This document shows positions 1-5,688 of a stretch of DNA of 7,209 bases, one piece after another. Made by a program: the position numbers and the translations under genes. The notes under the pieces were generated by a model. That model was given only the letters and a program-made list of their open reading frames with translations. It ran no database searches and was not told the DNA's origin. Source of the stretch: Hyphomicrobiales bacterium (GTDB taxonomy: Bacteria > Pseudomonadota > Alphaproteobacteria > Rhodobacterales > Rhodobacteraceae); assembly GCA_003558415.1 (NCBI GenBank), contig PWLT01000420.1, positions 1-7,209 of the forward strand, in the 5' to 3' direction. Numbering within the stretch: the first letter of the stretch is position 1; every line of letters begins with the position of its first letter.

Positions 1-1
1 C

Positions 2-394
2 TTGCCCGCCGACGCCGCCCGGCTGACCCCGGCCGACACCGTCGTCGCGCTGGAGGTCGTCGAGCACGTCGACCCCGCCGACCAGCCCGGGTTCCTGTCC
101 GCCTGCTGGACGCTGACCCGCCACCGGCTGATCGTGTCGACCCCCGACCCCGACGCCGCCCGCCACTACCCCGCCACCGACTGGTGGTTTGGGGTTGGCA
201 ACCCTGACCACGCCCGCGAACTCCCGCCCGCGATCCTGACCCGCTATCTCGTCGCCGGCTGCCCCGGCGGGCTGGTCCGCCCGCTGATCCCCTACGGGCT
301 CGACCATCGTGATTACGCCGTCGCCGCCCCCACCGGCCCGGCCGCCGGCTACTTCGCGATCGTCGACCGGGTCGACCCCGAGACGGGCCCGTGA
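2..394 (+). CDS. SAM-dependent methyltransferase-like protein, 5' partial
   Basis: The frame is open from the window edge to TGA at 392-394, so the N-terminus is missing; the TTG at position 2 is probably internal. What remains resembles the second half of a class I SAM-dependent methyltransferase. There is an acidic ALEVVEHVDP stretch (about residues 16-25), typical of the segment after the SAM-binding strands, then LIVSTPDP (about 45-52), like the 'vvStPnp' strand of small-molecule methyltransferases. Next comes NPDHARELPPAIL, like the 'HvrefspeEl' segment of the same families. The glycine-rich SAM motif I would lie upstream, outside the window. Codons are almost all C- or G-ending, unlike everything after about 930. 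The stop overlaps the GTG start of the next gene (GTGA), so the two are probably translationally coupled. The substrate is unknown. The family call is moderately secure and rests only on motifs. Confidence 0.6.
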   Translation: MPADAARLTPADTVVALEVVEHVDPADQPGFLSACWTLTRHRLIVSTPDPDAARHYPATDWWFGVGNPDHARELPPAILTRYLVAGCPGGLVRPLIPYGLDHRDYAVAAPTGPAAGYFAIVDRVDPETGP

Positions 395-1122
395 CCGACC
401 GGCGTCCGCTGTCACTGCTGTTCTCCTGGTGGTACTACGGCGCCGACCGGACCGTCGCGCACATCGCCGACGCCCTCAACGCCCGCCCCGACGGCGCCGA
501 CCCCGTCCGGGTCCTGATCGACTCCGGCGCGTTCTCCGCGTTCACCCAGGGCGGCCGGACCCTGACCGCCCCCGACTACGCCGCCTGGCTGACCGGGTCC
601 GCCCTCCCCGCCTGGGGCGACACGGTCGTCGGCCCCCTCAACCTCGACGTCGTCGACGACCCGGACGGCTCCTGGGACAACTGGTCCCGGCTCGACTCCG
701 CCGGGGTCGCCGCGATCCCCGTAGTGCATTGCGACACGCCGACCGGCTGGCTCGACCGCTACGTCGACGCCGGGGTCGACTACCTCGCGCTCGCGCCCGG
801 CGTCGGCCGGGACCGGACCCACAAGACCGCCTGGTCCGCGCACGCGCTGCGGCACCTCCGCGACCGGCACCCTGACGTCCGGGCGCACGGGCTGGGCGTC
901 ACGGCCGGGTCGCCGCTGTCGCGGCTGCCGTCCAGAAACGGCTGGCAAAGACCCGAGGCGCCGTGCTGGTCGCCGACGGAGGCGAGTTCGGGCAGTGGTC
1001 ACAGGCAATGCAGCACAGCGGCACGCGCGTCATCAATGGCGTATCGGGCGCGATCGGTGCCGGGCCGGCCTATGCCATCGCCGCCAGCCTCGCCCGCCCC
1101 GGAAAGCCCGTCTTTGCGATGA
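391..1122 (+). CDS. DpdA / tRNA-guanine transglycosylase-like protein, 3' part replaced
   Basis: The GTG start at 391 overlaps the previous stop. The first 180 or so residues match the pattern of phage and bacterial DpdA-like proteins, which share the TIM barrel of queuine tRNA-ribosyltransferase and insert 7-deazaguanines into DNA. Asp44 in IDSGAFSAF corresponds to the TGT 'TDSGGFQ' aspartate. NLDVVDDP (84-91), IPVVHCDTP (109-117), YLALAPGVG (131-139) and AHGLGVT (165-171) follow in the family order. In this family the HGxGVT strand is soon followed by a second catalytic Asp in a 'DSTSW'-like motif. Here, after about residue 180 (nucleotide 930), the reading becomes an unrelated Ser/Pro-rich tail out of frame with the ThDP enzyme gene that starts there. 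The reading frame to 1122 is therefore probably an artefact past about 930. Function is inferred from motifs only; a tRNA-modifying or other TGT-like role is possible. Confidence 0.6.
   Translation: MTDRRPLSLLFSWWYYGADRTVAHIADALNARPDGADPVRVLIDSGAFSAFTQGGRTLTAPDYAAWLTGSALPAWGDTVVGPLNLDVVDDPDGSWDNWSRLDSAGVAAIPVVHCDTPTGWLDRYVDAGVDYLALAPGVGRDRTHKTAWSAHALRHLRDRHPDVRAHGLGVTAGSPLSRLPSRNGWQRPEAPCWSPTEASSGSGHRQCSTAARASSMAYRARSVPGRPMPSPPASPAPESPSLR
905..960. other. Compositional and gene-content junction
   Basis: Two partial genes meet here in different frames. The DpdA-like frame (starting at 391) keeps family resemblance to about 930. The ThDP enzyme frame (same phase as 963) becomes recognisable from about 933-945, reading QKRLAKTRGAVLVADGG. 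Codon use changes at the same place, from nearly exclusive C/G third positions to a mixed alphaproteobacterial pattern. No inverted terminal repeats, transposase, tRNA or integrase accompany the change. The bases at 911-932 are a simple CGCCGCTGTCGCGGCTGCCG-type stretch that could occur by chance in both genomes and help a false join. I read this as a probable assembly chimera; a genuine recombination point is the alternative. Confidence 0.6.
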
Positions 1123-1487
1123 TGGGCGACGGCACCGCGGGCTTTCTGCTGGCCGAGTACGAGACAGCCATGCGCGAGGGCGCAGATTTCGTGGCCGTGA
1201 TCGGCAACGACCATCTCTGGAACGCCGAGCACCAGATCCAGATTCGCGAATTCGGCGCCGAGCGCACCCATGGCTGCGCCCTGTCGCCCGGCGCACGCTA
1301 TGACGGTGCGGCGGCGGCGTTGGGTGCGCATGGCGAATTCGTGGACACATCAGACCCCGCCACGCTCGACACGGCGCTGGAGCGGGCGCAGGCGGCGGGC
1401 GGCCCCGCCTGTGTGAACGTACGTATCCGGCCGGAGCCCGCGCCGGTCGTGCCTGGCAAGCAGGCGGCTGTGGAGACACTGCATTGA
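963..1487 (+). CDS. Thiamine-diphosphate-dependent enzyme, C-terminal part (5' truncated)
   Basis: This is the C-terminal, cofactor-binding third of an acetolactate synthase / benzoylformate decarboxylase-type enzyme; full-length members run to about 550 residues. The GTG at 963 lies inside a conserved strand (RGAVLVADGGEFGQW) and is not a real start; family-like sequence extends back to about 933, where the gene is cut by the junction. Seen from 963: DGGEFGQW (residues 5-12), NGVSGAIGAGPAYAIA (25-40), and the ThDP/Mg motif, GDG at 55-57 followed by Asn82-Asp83, the usual GDG-x(24-27)-N spacing. The last segment, PACVNVRIRPEP, is a typical closing strand. Such enzymes decarboxylate or ligate 2-oxo acids, or cleave 2-hydroxyacyl-CoAs. 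Without the N-terminal and middle domains the substrate cannot be chosen. It lies immediately upstream of the iron-sulfur subunit gene and is probably cotranscribed with it. Confidence 0.8.
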   Translation: MLVADGGEFGQWSQAMQHSGTRVINGVSGAIGAGPAYAIAASLARPGKPVFAMMGDGTAGFLLAEYETAMREGADFVAVIGNDHLWNAEHQIQIREFGAERTHGCALSPGARYDGAAAALGAHGEFVDTSDPATLDTALERAQAAGGPACVNVRIRPEPAPVVPGKQAAVETLH

Positions 1488-1489
1488 CA

Positions 1490-2248
1490 ATGACCGAAAC
1501 AACGGCACCCGCCGCAATGGCGGACAGCAACGAAACCCTCACCGTGCGGCTTTGGCGCGGTGACGCGACCGAAGGCGATTACCACACCTTCACCGTGCCA
1601 AGGCGCGAAAACCAGACCGTGCTCGATGTGGTAACCGAGATACAGCGCCGGCACGCGCCCGATCTGGCCTATCGCTTTGCCTGCCGGGTGGGGGTGTGCG
1701 GCTCCTGTGCGATGATGGTCAACGATACCCCGCGCTGGACCTGCCGCACCCATGTCAGCAAGGTTGCCGGTGACGGTACGCTGACGGTGGGGCCGCTGCG
1801 CAACATGCCGGTGATCCGTGACCTGGTCGCCGACATGACCGAATTCTTCGACAAGTGGCAAAAGGCCGGCGGGCGCTTTCAGGGCAGCCGCACCCGCGCA
1901 GAGCCGATGGCCGAGGTTGACACGACCAGCAAGGCCCGGCGCCATGCCGATGCCTCCATCGAGTGTATCAACTGCGGCGTCTGCTATGCTGCCTGTGACG
2001 TCGTGGGATGGGACAAGGACTATCTTGGCCCCGCCGCGCTGACCCGCGCATGGACACTTCTCAACGACACCCGCCACGCCGACCAGCGCGGAACACTGGA
2101 CAGGGCGATGGATCAGGGGGGCTGCGGGTCGTGCCACACGCAGGGGAACTGCATGCGCGCCTGCCCGGTGGGAATCAGCCCGACGGGCGCGATCGCCGGC
2201 ATCAAGAGAATGAGTCTGCTGGACTTTCTGGGGATGAGGGGGAGATGA
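1490..2248 (+). CDS. sdhB: Succinate dehydrogenase/fumarate reductase iron-sulfur subunit
   Basis: This subunit carries electrons from the flavoprotein to the quinone site at the cytoplasmic membrane face. With ATG 1490 it is 252 residues, normal for SdhB/FrdB. The N-terminal ferredoxin domain has a [2Fe-2S] set at Cys65, Cys70, Cys73 and Cys85 (FACRVGVCGSC...WTC). The C-terminal domain has CINCGVCYAAC (Cys159, 162, 165, 169), close to the FrdB wording, and CHTQGNCMRACP (Cys215, 221, 225). By alignment these give one [4Fe-4S] and one [3Fe-4S] cluster: the position that would supply a fourth ligand to the latter is Gln218. Two oddities are Asp170 where Pro normally follows Cys169, and an extra Cys212. 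An in-frame TTG at 1484 overlaps the previous stop and sits 8 bases after GGAG (1472-1475), so it may be the true start and add two residues. The stop overlaps the next start (ATGA). Confidence 0.92.
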   Translation: MTETTAPAAMADSNETLTVRLWRGDATEGDYHTFTVPRRENQTVLDVVTEIQRRHAPDLAYRFACRVGVCGSCAMMVNDTPRWTCRTHVSKVAGDGTLTVGPLRNMPVIRDLVADMTEFFDKWQKAGGRFQGSRTRAEPMAEVDTTSKARRHADASIECINCGVCYAACDVVGWDKDYLGPAALTRAWTLLNDTRHADQRGTLDRAMDQGGCGSCHTQGNCMRACPVGISPTGAIAGIKRMSLLDFLGMRGR

Positions 2249-2583
2249 GCGAGGCGCGACTCTTTGTTCTGCAACGGCTTTCGGCGCTCGTGATGGCGCC
2301 GATGGTGCTGCTGCATCTGGGGGTGATCCTCTACGCCACCCGCGCGGGCCTGAGCGCCGAGGCGATCCTCGCGCGCACGGGCTCGACGCCGCTTTGGCCG
2401 GTCTTCTACACCCTGTTCGTGCTCGCCGTGGCGGTGCATGTTCCCATCGGGTTGCGCAATGTTCTGCGCGAATGGACCTCGCTTGGCCGCGCGGGCGTCA
2501 ACGCCATCGCCATCGGTTTCGGCGCGATCTCGCTCCTGCTCGGTCTGCGTGCGGTCTGGGCCGTGTCGGGGTGGGCATCATGA
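2245..2583 (+). CDS. sdhC: Succinate dehydrogenase/fumarate reductase membrane anchor, first subunit
   Basis: A 112-residue hydrophobic protein starting at an ATG that overlaps the iron-sulfur gene's stop (ATGA), with GAGG five bases upstream. A longer upstream frame exists but lies inside that gene. Three membrane segments are visible, at about residues 10-31, 52-75 and 84-108. LQRLSAL (9-15) resembles the anchor-subunit (H)R-x-S quinone-side motif. His24 in the first helix and His65 in the second (VHVPIGLRNVL, the 'HxxxGlR' pattern) are candidate heme b ligands. The protein would hold the catalytic subunits on the membrane and pass electrons to or from quinone. Anchor subunits diverge strongly, so the C versus D label is by position only; membership in the family is supported by helix pattern, histidines and location. 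Confidence 0.82.
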   Translation: MSEARLFVLQRLSALVMAPMVLLHLGVILYATRAGLSAEAILARTGSTPLWPVFYTLFVLAVAVHVPIGLRNVLREWTSLGRAGVNAIAIGFGAISLLLGLRAVWAVSGWAS

Positions 2584-2924
2584 GCGCGCGGCGTCACCGT
2601 TCCTATGTCGCCCATCTTGGCCACAGGCTTTCGGGGCTGGCGCTGGCGCTGTTTCTGCCGATGCATTTCCTGGCGCTGGGTCTGGCGCTGGAGGGGGCCG
2701 AGAGATTCGACGCCTTCCTCGCCTTTTCCGGCTTGCCGCTGGTGAAGGCGGCGGAATGGGGGCTTGTGGTCCTGCTGGCGCTGCACCTGTTCTTCGGGCT
2801 GAGGCTGCTGCTGCTCGAAATGCTGCCTTGGCGTGATCCGGCCGATGACCGCTCGGCGCTGATCGGCTGGGGCGCAGCGGCGGCGCTGGCGGTGGGTGGT
2901 GTCTTCTTGTGGGGGGTGATCTGA
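2580..2924 (+). CDS. sdhD: Succinate dehydrogenase/fumarate reductase membrane anchor, second subunit
   Basis: A 114-residue hydrophobic protein whose ATG overlaps the preceding stop (ATGA), with a weak G-rich ribosome-binding site (2568-2575). Three membrane segments are visible, at about residues 18-37, 56-80 and 93-113. GHRLSG (14-19) is the classic SdhC-type H-R-x-S-G motif near the quinone site, so this subunit could equally be called SdhC and its upstream partner SdhD. His29 (helix 1) and His69 (helix 2, ALHLFFGLRLLL) are candidate heme b ligands. With the upstream anchor, the pair has two His in equivalent places per subunit, a pattern fitting a two-heme anchor. It ends directly at the start of the flavoprotein gene with no spacer, pointing to coupled synthesis of the four subunits. 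Confidence 0.82.
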   Translation: MSARRHRSYVAHLGHRLSGLALALFLPMHFLALGLALEGAERFDAFLAFSGLPLVKAAEWGLVVLLALHLFFGLRLLLLEMLPWRDPADDRSALIGWGAAAALAVGGVFLWGVI

Positions 2925-4667
2925 GTGATGCAGATCGAACAGGGCGACACAGACATCCTGATCCTCGGCACCGGCGGCGCGGGGCTGTTTGCCGCCCTGC
3001 ACGCCAAGCAGGCCAACCCCGACCTTCGGGTCACCCTTGCCGTCAAGGGTTTGACCGGCAAATGTGGCTGCACCCGGATGGTGCAAGGCGGCTACAATGT
3101 CGCGCTGGCCGCGGGTGACAGCGTCGAGCGGCATTTCATGGACACGATCGAGGGTGGCAAATGGCTGCCCCAGCAGGATCTGGCCTGGAAGCTTGTCACC
3201 GGCGCGGTGGAGCGCATCCATGAACTCGAGAACGAGGTCGGCTGTTTCTTCGACCGCAATTCCGACGGCGGACTGCACCAGAAGGCGTTCGCCGGCCAGA
3301 CCTTCGACCGAACCGTGCACAAGGGCGACCTGACCGGCATCGAGATCATCAACCGGCTGATGGAGCAGGTGATGGCACTGGATGTCGCGCGGCTGGAGGA
3401 GCACCGGGCGATCGAACTGATCCCGGCGGCCGACGGATCCGGCCTTTCCGGTGCGCTGCTCATCGACATGCGCAGCGGGGGTTATCGCTTCGTGCGCGCG
3501 CGTGCGGTGCTCTTGGCCACCGGCGCCGGGCCGACGATGTATCGCTATCACACCCCCTCGGGTGACAAGACCTGCGACGGGCTGGCGATGGTGCTGCGCC
3601 TCGGCCTGCCCCTGCGCGACATGGAAATGGTGCAGTTCCACCCCACCGGATTGCTGGGCGGCCCCGACACACGGATGACAGGCACCGTGCTGGAAGAGGG
3701 GCTTCGCGGCGCCGGGGGGCATCTGCTCAACGGTGACGGCGAGCGGTTCATGGAACGTTACGACGCCCGCGGTGAACGGGCCACCCGCGACATCGTCAGC
3801 CGCTCGATCTATGCCGAGATGCGCGCCGGGCGCACCACCCCCATGGGTGGGGTCTACATTTCAATGGCCCATCTCGGGCGAGACCATGTGGCGAACAGCT
3901 TCCCCGGCATGGTCAAGCGCTGCGCCGATTGTGGCTTCGATCTGGCGGGTGGGCGGGTCGAGGTGGTCCCGACGGCGCATTACCTGATGGGCGGGCTCGA
4001 GTTCGAGGTCGACTGCTCGACAGGCATGCCGGGCCTCTTTGCCGCCGGAGAGGATTGTGGCGGCGTGCACGGTGCCAACCGGCTGGGCGGAAACGGGGTG
4101 GCGAATTCCACCGTCTTCGGCGGCATTGCAGGCGAAAGCATGGCCGCCTTCGTGGCCAGCGGCGCGCCGCTGCGCGACCCCGACCAGAACGCCATCGATG
4201 CCGGCATCGCCCGGAGCGAGCGCCCGTTCGGACGTCCCGCCGGAGACCTGCATGGCCTGCGCGAGCGGCTATCGGAGACGATGTGGGACGAGGCGGGCAT
4301 CCTGCGCGACGCGGACGGGCTGGCACGCGGGCGCGCGCGCCTTGACGAGCACCGGGCCGAACTCTCCGGTCTCGGCCTTTCGGATGGTAACCGGGCCTTC
4401 AACCTGACCTGGCACGACTGGTTGAACCTCGACAGCCTGATGAGCATCTCGGAAGTCATCGTGCGCGCCGCGCAGGCACGTGAGGACAGCCGCGGCGCCC
4501 ATTTCCGCGAGGATTACCCGGAGACCGGCAATCTCGACGCCACCTGCTTCACCCGTGTGTGCGCCGATGGCGAGGGGCGGTTGAGCACCGAGGCGGTGCC
4601 GGTCGATTTCTCCATCGTGCAGCCGGGCGAGACGATTCTGACCGACACCGCAGCGGCGGTGGAGTAA
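2925..4667 (+). CDS. sdhA: Succinate dehydrogenase/fumarate reductase-type flavoprotein with Cys at the FAD-linking position
   Basis: A 580-residue flavoprotein (GTG 2925, or ATG one codon later) that interconverts succinate and fumarate, or a close analogue, at FAD. The dinucleotide-binding GTGGAG is at 15-20. Substrate-site residues of the family are present: His239 in QFHPTG, Arg288 in RDIVSR, His352 in HYLMGG and Arg386 in GANRLGG. The FAD-contacting GLFAAGEDCGG (370-380) and the C-terminal SRGAHFRED (522-530) are also conserved. The segment GKCGCTRMVQGGYNVAL aligns with the usual 'RSHTVxAQGG', placing Cys49 where the covalent histidyl-FAD linkage forms in standard SdhA/FrdA; FAD is therefore probably bound without that link. 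This is known to favour fumarate reduction over succinate oxidation in E. coli FrdA mutants and is the natural state in L-aspartate oxidase. NadB is unlikely here because the gene sits with B, C and D subunits. The physiological direction and exact substrate are open. Confidence 0.9.
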   Translation: MMQIEQGDTDILILGTGGAGLFAALHAKQANPDLRVTLAVKGLTGKCGCTRMVQGGYNVALAAGDSVERHFMDTIEGGKWLPQQDLAWKLVTGAVERIHELENEVGCFFDRNSDGGLHQKAFAGQTFDRTVHKGDLTGIEIINRLMEQVMALDVARLEEHRAIELIPAADGSGLSGALLIDMRSGGYRFVRARAVLLATGAGPTMYRYHTPSGDKTCDGLAMVLRLGLPLRDMEMVQFHPTGLLGGPDTRMTGTVLEEGLRGAGGHLLNGDGERFMERYDARGERATRDIVSRSIYAEMRAGRTTPMGGVYISMAHLGRDHVANSFPGMVKRCADCGFDLAGGRVEVVPTAHYLMGGLEFEVDCSTGMPGLFAAGEDCGGVHGANRLGGNGVANSTVFGGIAGESMAAFVASGAPLRDPDQNAIDAGIARSERPFGRPAGDLHGLRERLSETMWDEAGILRDADGLARGRARLDEHRAELSGLGLSDGNRAFNLTWHDWLNLDSLMSISEVIVRAAQAREDSRGAHFREDYPETGNLDATCFTRVCADGEGRLSTEAVPVDFSIVQPGETILTDTAAAVE

Positions 4668-4678
4668 TGAGGTAAGAC

Positions 4679-4726
4679 ATGACTGCCATTTCACGCACCG
4701 AACCGCGCCAGGGGGGAACCCGATGA
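4679..4726 (+). CDS. Possible 15-residue coupling ORF upstream of the hydratase
   Basis: The gap between the flavoprotein and hydratase genes contains ATG at 4679, preceded by GAGG (4669-4672), and encodes MTAISRTEPRQGGTR. Its TGA (4724-4726) overlaps the hydratase ATG at 4723 in an ATGA arrangement, matching the style of the other starts in this cluster. The hydratase also has its own strong ribosome-binding site, AGGGGGGAA (4710-4718), inside this mini-ORF. It may serve translational coupling or be chance; no peptide function is suggested. Confidence 0.25.
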   Translation: MTAISRTEPRQGGTR

Positions 4727-5688
4727 TCGACGATGACCGCATCGAGGAGGCCGCCTATCAGATCATGTGCAAGGCGGCGATCGACATTCCCGACGATTAC
4801 CTGCAGGGCATCAAGGGGATGATCGATCTTGAGACCGGGGATCTCTCGGCCTTCGTTCTGAAATCCATGGTCGACAACTGGGAGGCGGCGACCGAAGACC
4901 GCCGCCCGATGTGCGCCGATACCGGCCTGCCGCGCTACTATGTCAAGGTGGGCGACAAGGCCCGCCTGACGGAGGGCTTTGTGGCGCTGGAGCGCGCGTT
5001 GCGCGCCGCCACTGCACGCGCAACGCATGAGGTGCCGCTGCGCCCGAACAGGGTACATCCGCTGTGGCGGACCGAGCACAACAACAATGTCGGGCTCAAC
5101 GCTCCGGAGGTGGAGTGGAGCTTCGAGCCCGATGTCGACTGGATCGACATCACGACGGTCCACAAGGGCGGGCTGTTCGGTTCCGACTATCGCATGCTGT
5201 TTCCCGGTGACGGGATCAACGGGATCAAGCGCTTCTTCCTCGACACGCTGATCGCCTTCGGCAAGCGCGGGCTGGCGTGCCAGCCGGCCATCGTCGGTGT
5301 CGGTGTCGGCGGGTCCAAGGATACATGCATGCAGCTGGGCAAGCAGGCCGCCTGCTTGCGGGTGGTGGGCGATCCGAATCCGGATCCGAAAATCGCCGAG
5401 CTGGAGGCCGAGCTGAAGGAACTGGGCAACAATATCGGCATGGGGCCGATGGGCTTCGTCGGCTCCTCCATGGTGGTCGATTGCCACATCGAGGCAGGGT
5501 TCACGCATACCGGCGGCATGCCGGTATCGGTGCATACCTTCTGCCTGAGTTCACGCCGCGCCACGGCGCGCATCCACGCGGACGGATCGATCGAGTATCG
5601 GACCGATCCGCGCTGGTTCACCCCCTATATGCGACGGGAGACTATCGGATGGGAAGCTCCACAACCGGCCTCAAGCAGTTTCGCCTGA
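4723..5688 (+). CDS. Class I fumarase / tartrate dehydratase-type hydratase, alpha subunit
   Basis: A 321-residue protein of the iron-sulfur-dependent fumarate hydratase family, which adds water to or removes it from C4-dicarboxylates in the cytoplasm. ATG 4723 follows a strong AGGGGGGAA site. Three cysteines fall at the family's [4Fe-4S] ligand positions: Cys64 in RPMCADTGLP, Cys186 in RGLACQPAIVGVGVGG, and Cys274 in VHTFCLSSRR before the HADG turn. Spacings of 122 and 88 residues are close to those of known class I fumarases, and Asp66 matches the catalytic Asp after the first Cys. LRPNRVHPL (106-114), VHKGG (146-150) and GMGPMGFVG (239-247) are recognisable. The usual KGGGSEN-type segment is altered (KGGLFGSDY). 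The C-terminus overlaps the beta-subunit start by 40 bases. The substrate could be fumarate/malate, tartrate, mesaconate or another analogue. Confidence 0.88.
   Translation: MIDDDRIEEAAYQIMCKAAIDIPDDYLQGIKGMIDLETGDLSAFVLKSMVDNWEAATEDRRPMCADTGLPRYYVKVGDKARLTEGFVALERALRAATARATHEVPLRPNRVHPLWRTEHNNNVGLNAPEVEWSFEPDVDWIDITTVHKGGLFGSDYRMLFPGDGINGIKRFFLDTLIAFGKRGLACQPAIVGVGVGGSKDTCMQLGKQAACLRVVGDPNPDPKIAELEAELKELGNNIGMGPMGFVGSSMVVDCHIEAGFTHTGGMPVSVHTFCLSSRRATARIHADGSIEYRTDPRWFTPYMRRETIGWEAPQPASSSFA

Noticed and set aside
187..206. Locally AT-richer patch (TTTGGGGTTGGCAACC) in the leftmost gene
   Set aside because: It is in frame within the methyltransferase-like motif region (WFGVGNPDH) and too short to suggest an insertion or regulatory site.
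309..875. 188-codon plus-strand frame, extremely Arg/Pro-rich
   Set aside because: Its composition is typical of an out-of-frame reading of GC-rich codons; the 391 frame in the same place carries family motifs.
412..1008. 198-codon minus-strand frame, Val/Gly-rich
   Set aside because: It is the complement of the DpdA-like gene, crosses the junction and looks like GC-driven shadow sequence.
1484..1489. TTGACA resembling a -35 promoter box before the iron-sulfur gene
   Set aside because: No -10 element at a sensible distance. It lies at the stop/start junction of two adjacent genes and is explained by the stop codon and possible TTG start.
2406..3722. 438-codon open frame on the minus strand
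   Set aside because: It lies opposite well-supported sdhD and sdhA genes, is Gln/His/Arg-rich and shows no family motif; long antisense frames are expected in high-GC DNA.
5368..5397. Repeated GATCCGAA and flanking GGCGAT/ATCGCC inverted repeat
   Set aside because: It encodes the conserved GDPNPDPKIAE segment of the hydratase alpha subunit; the repeat follows from the amino acid sequence.
4549..5535. 328-codon open frame on the minus strand
   Set aside because: It is antisense to the flavoprotein end and the hydratase alpha gene, with low-complexity composition and no recognisable domain.
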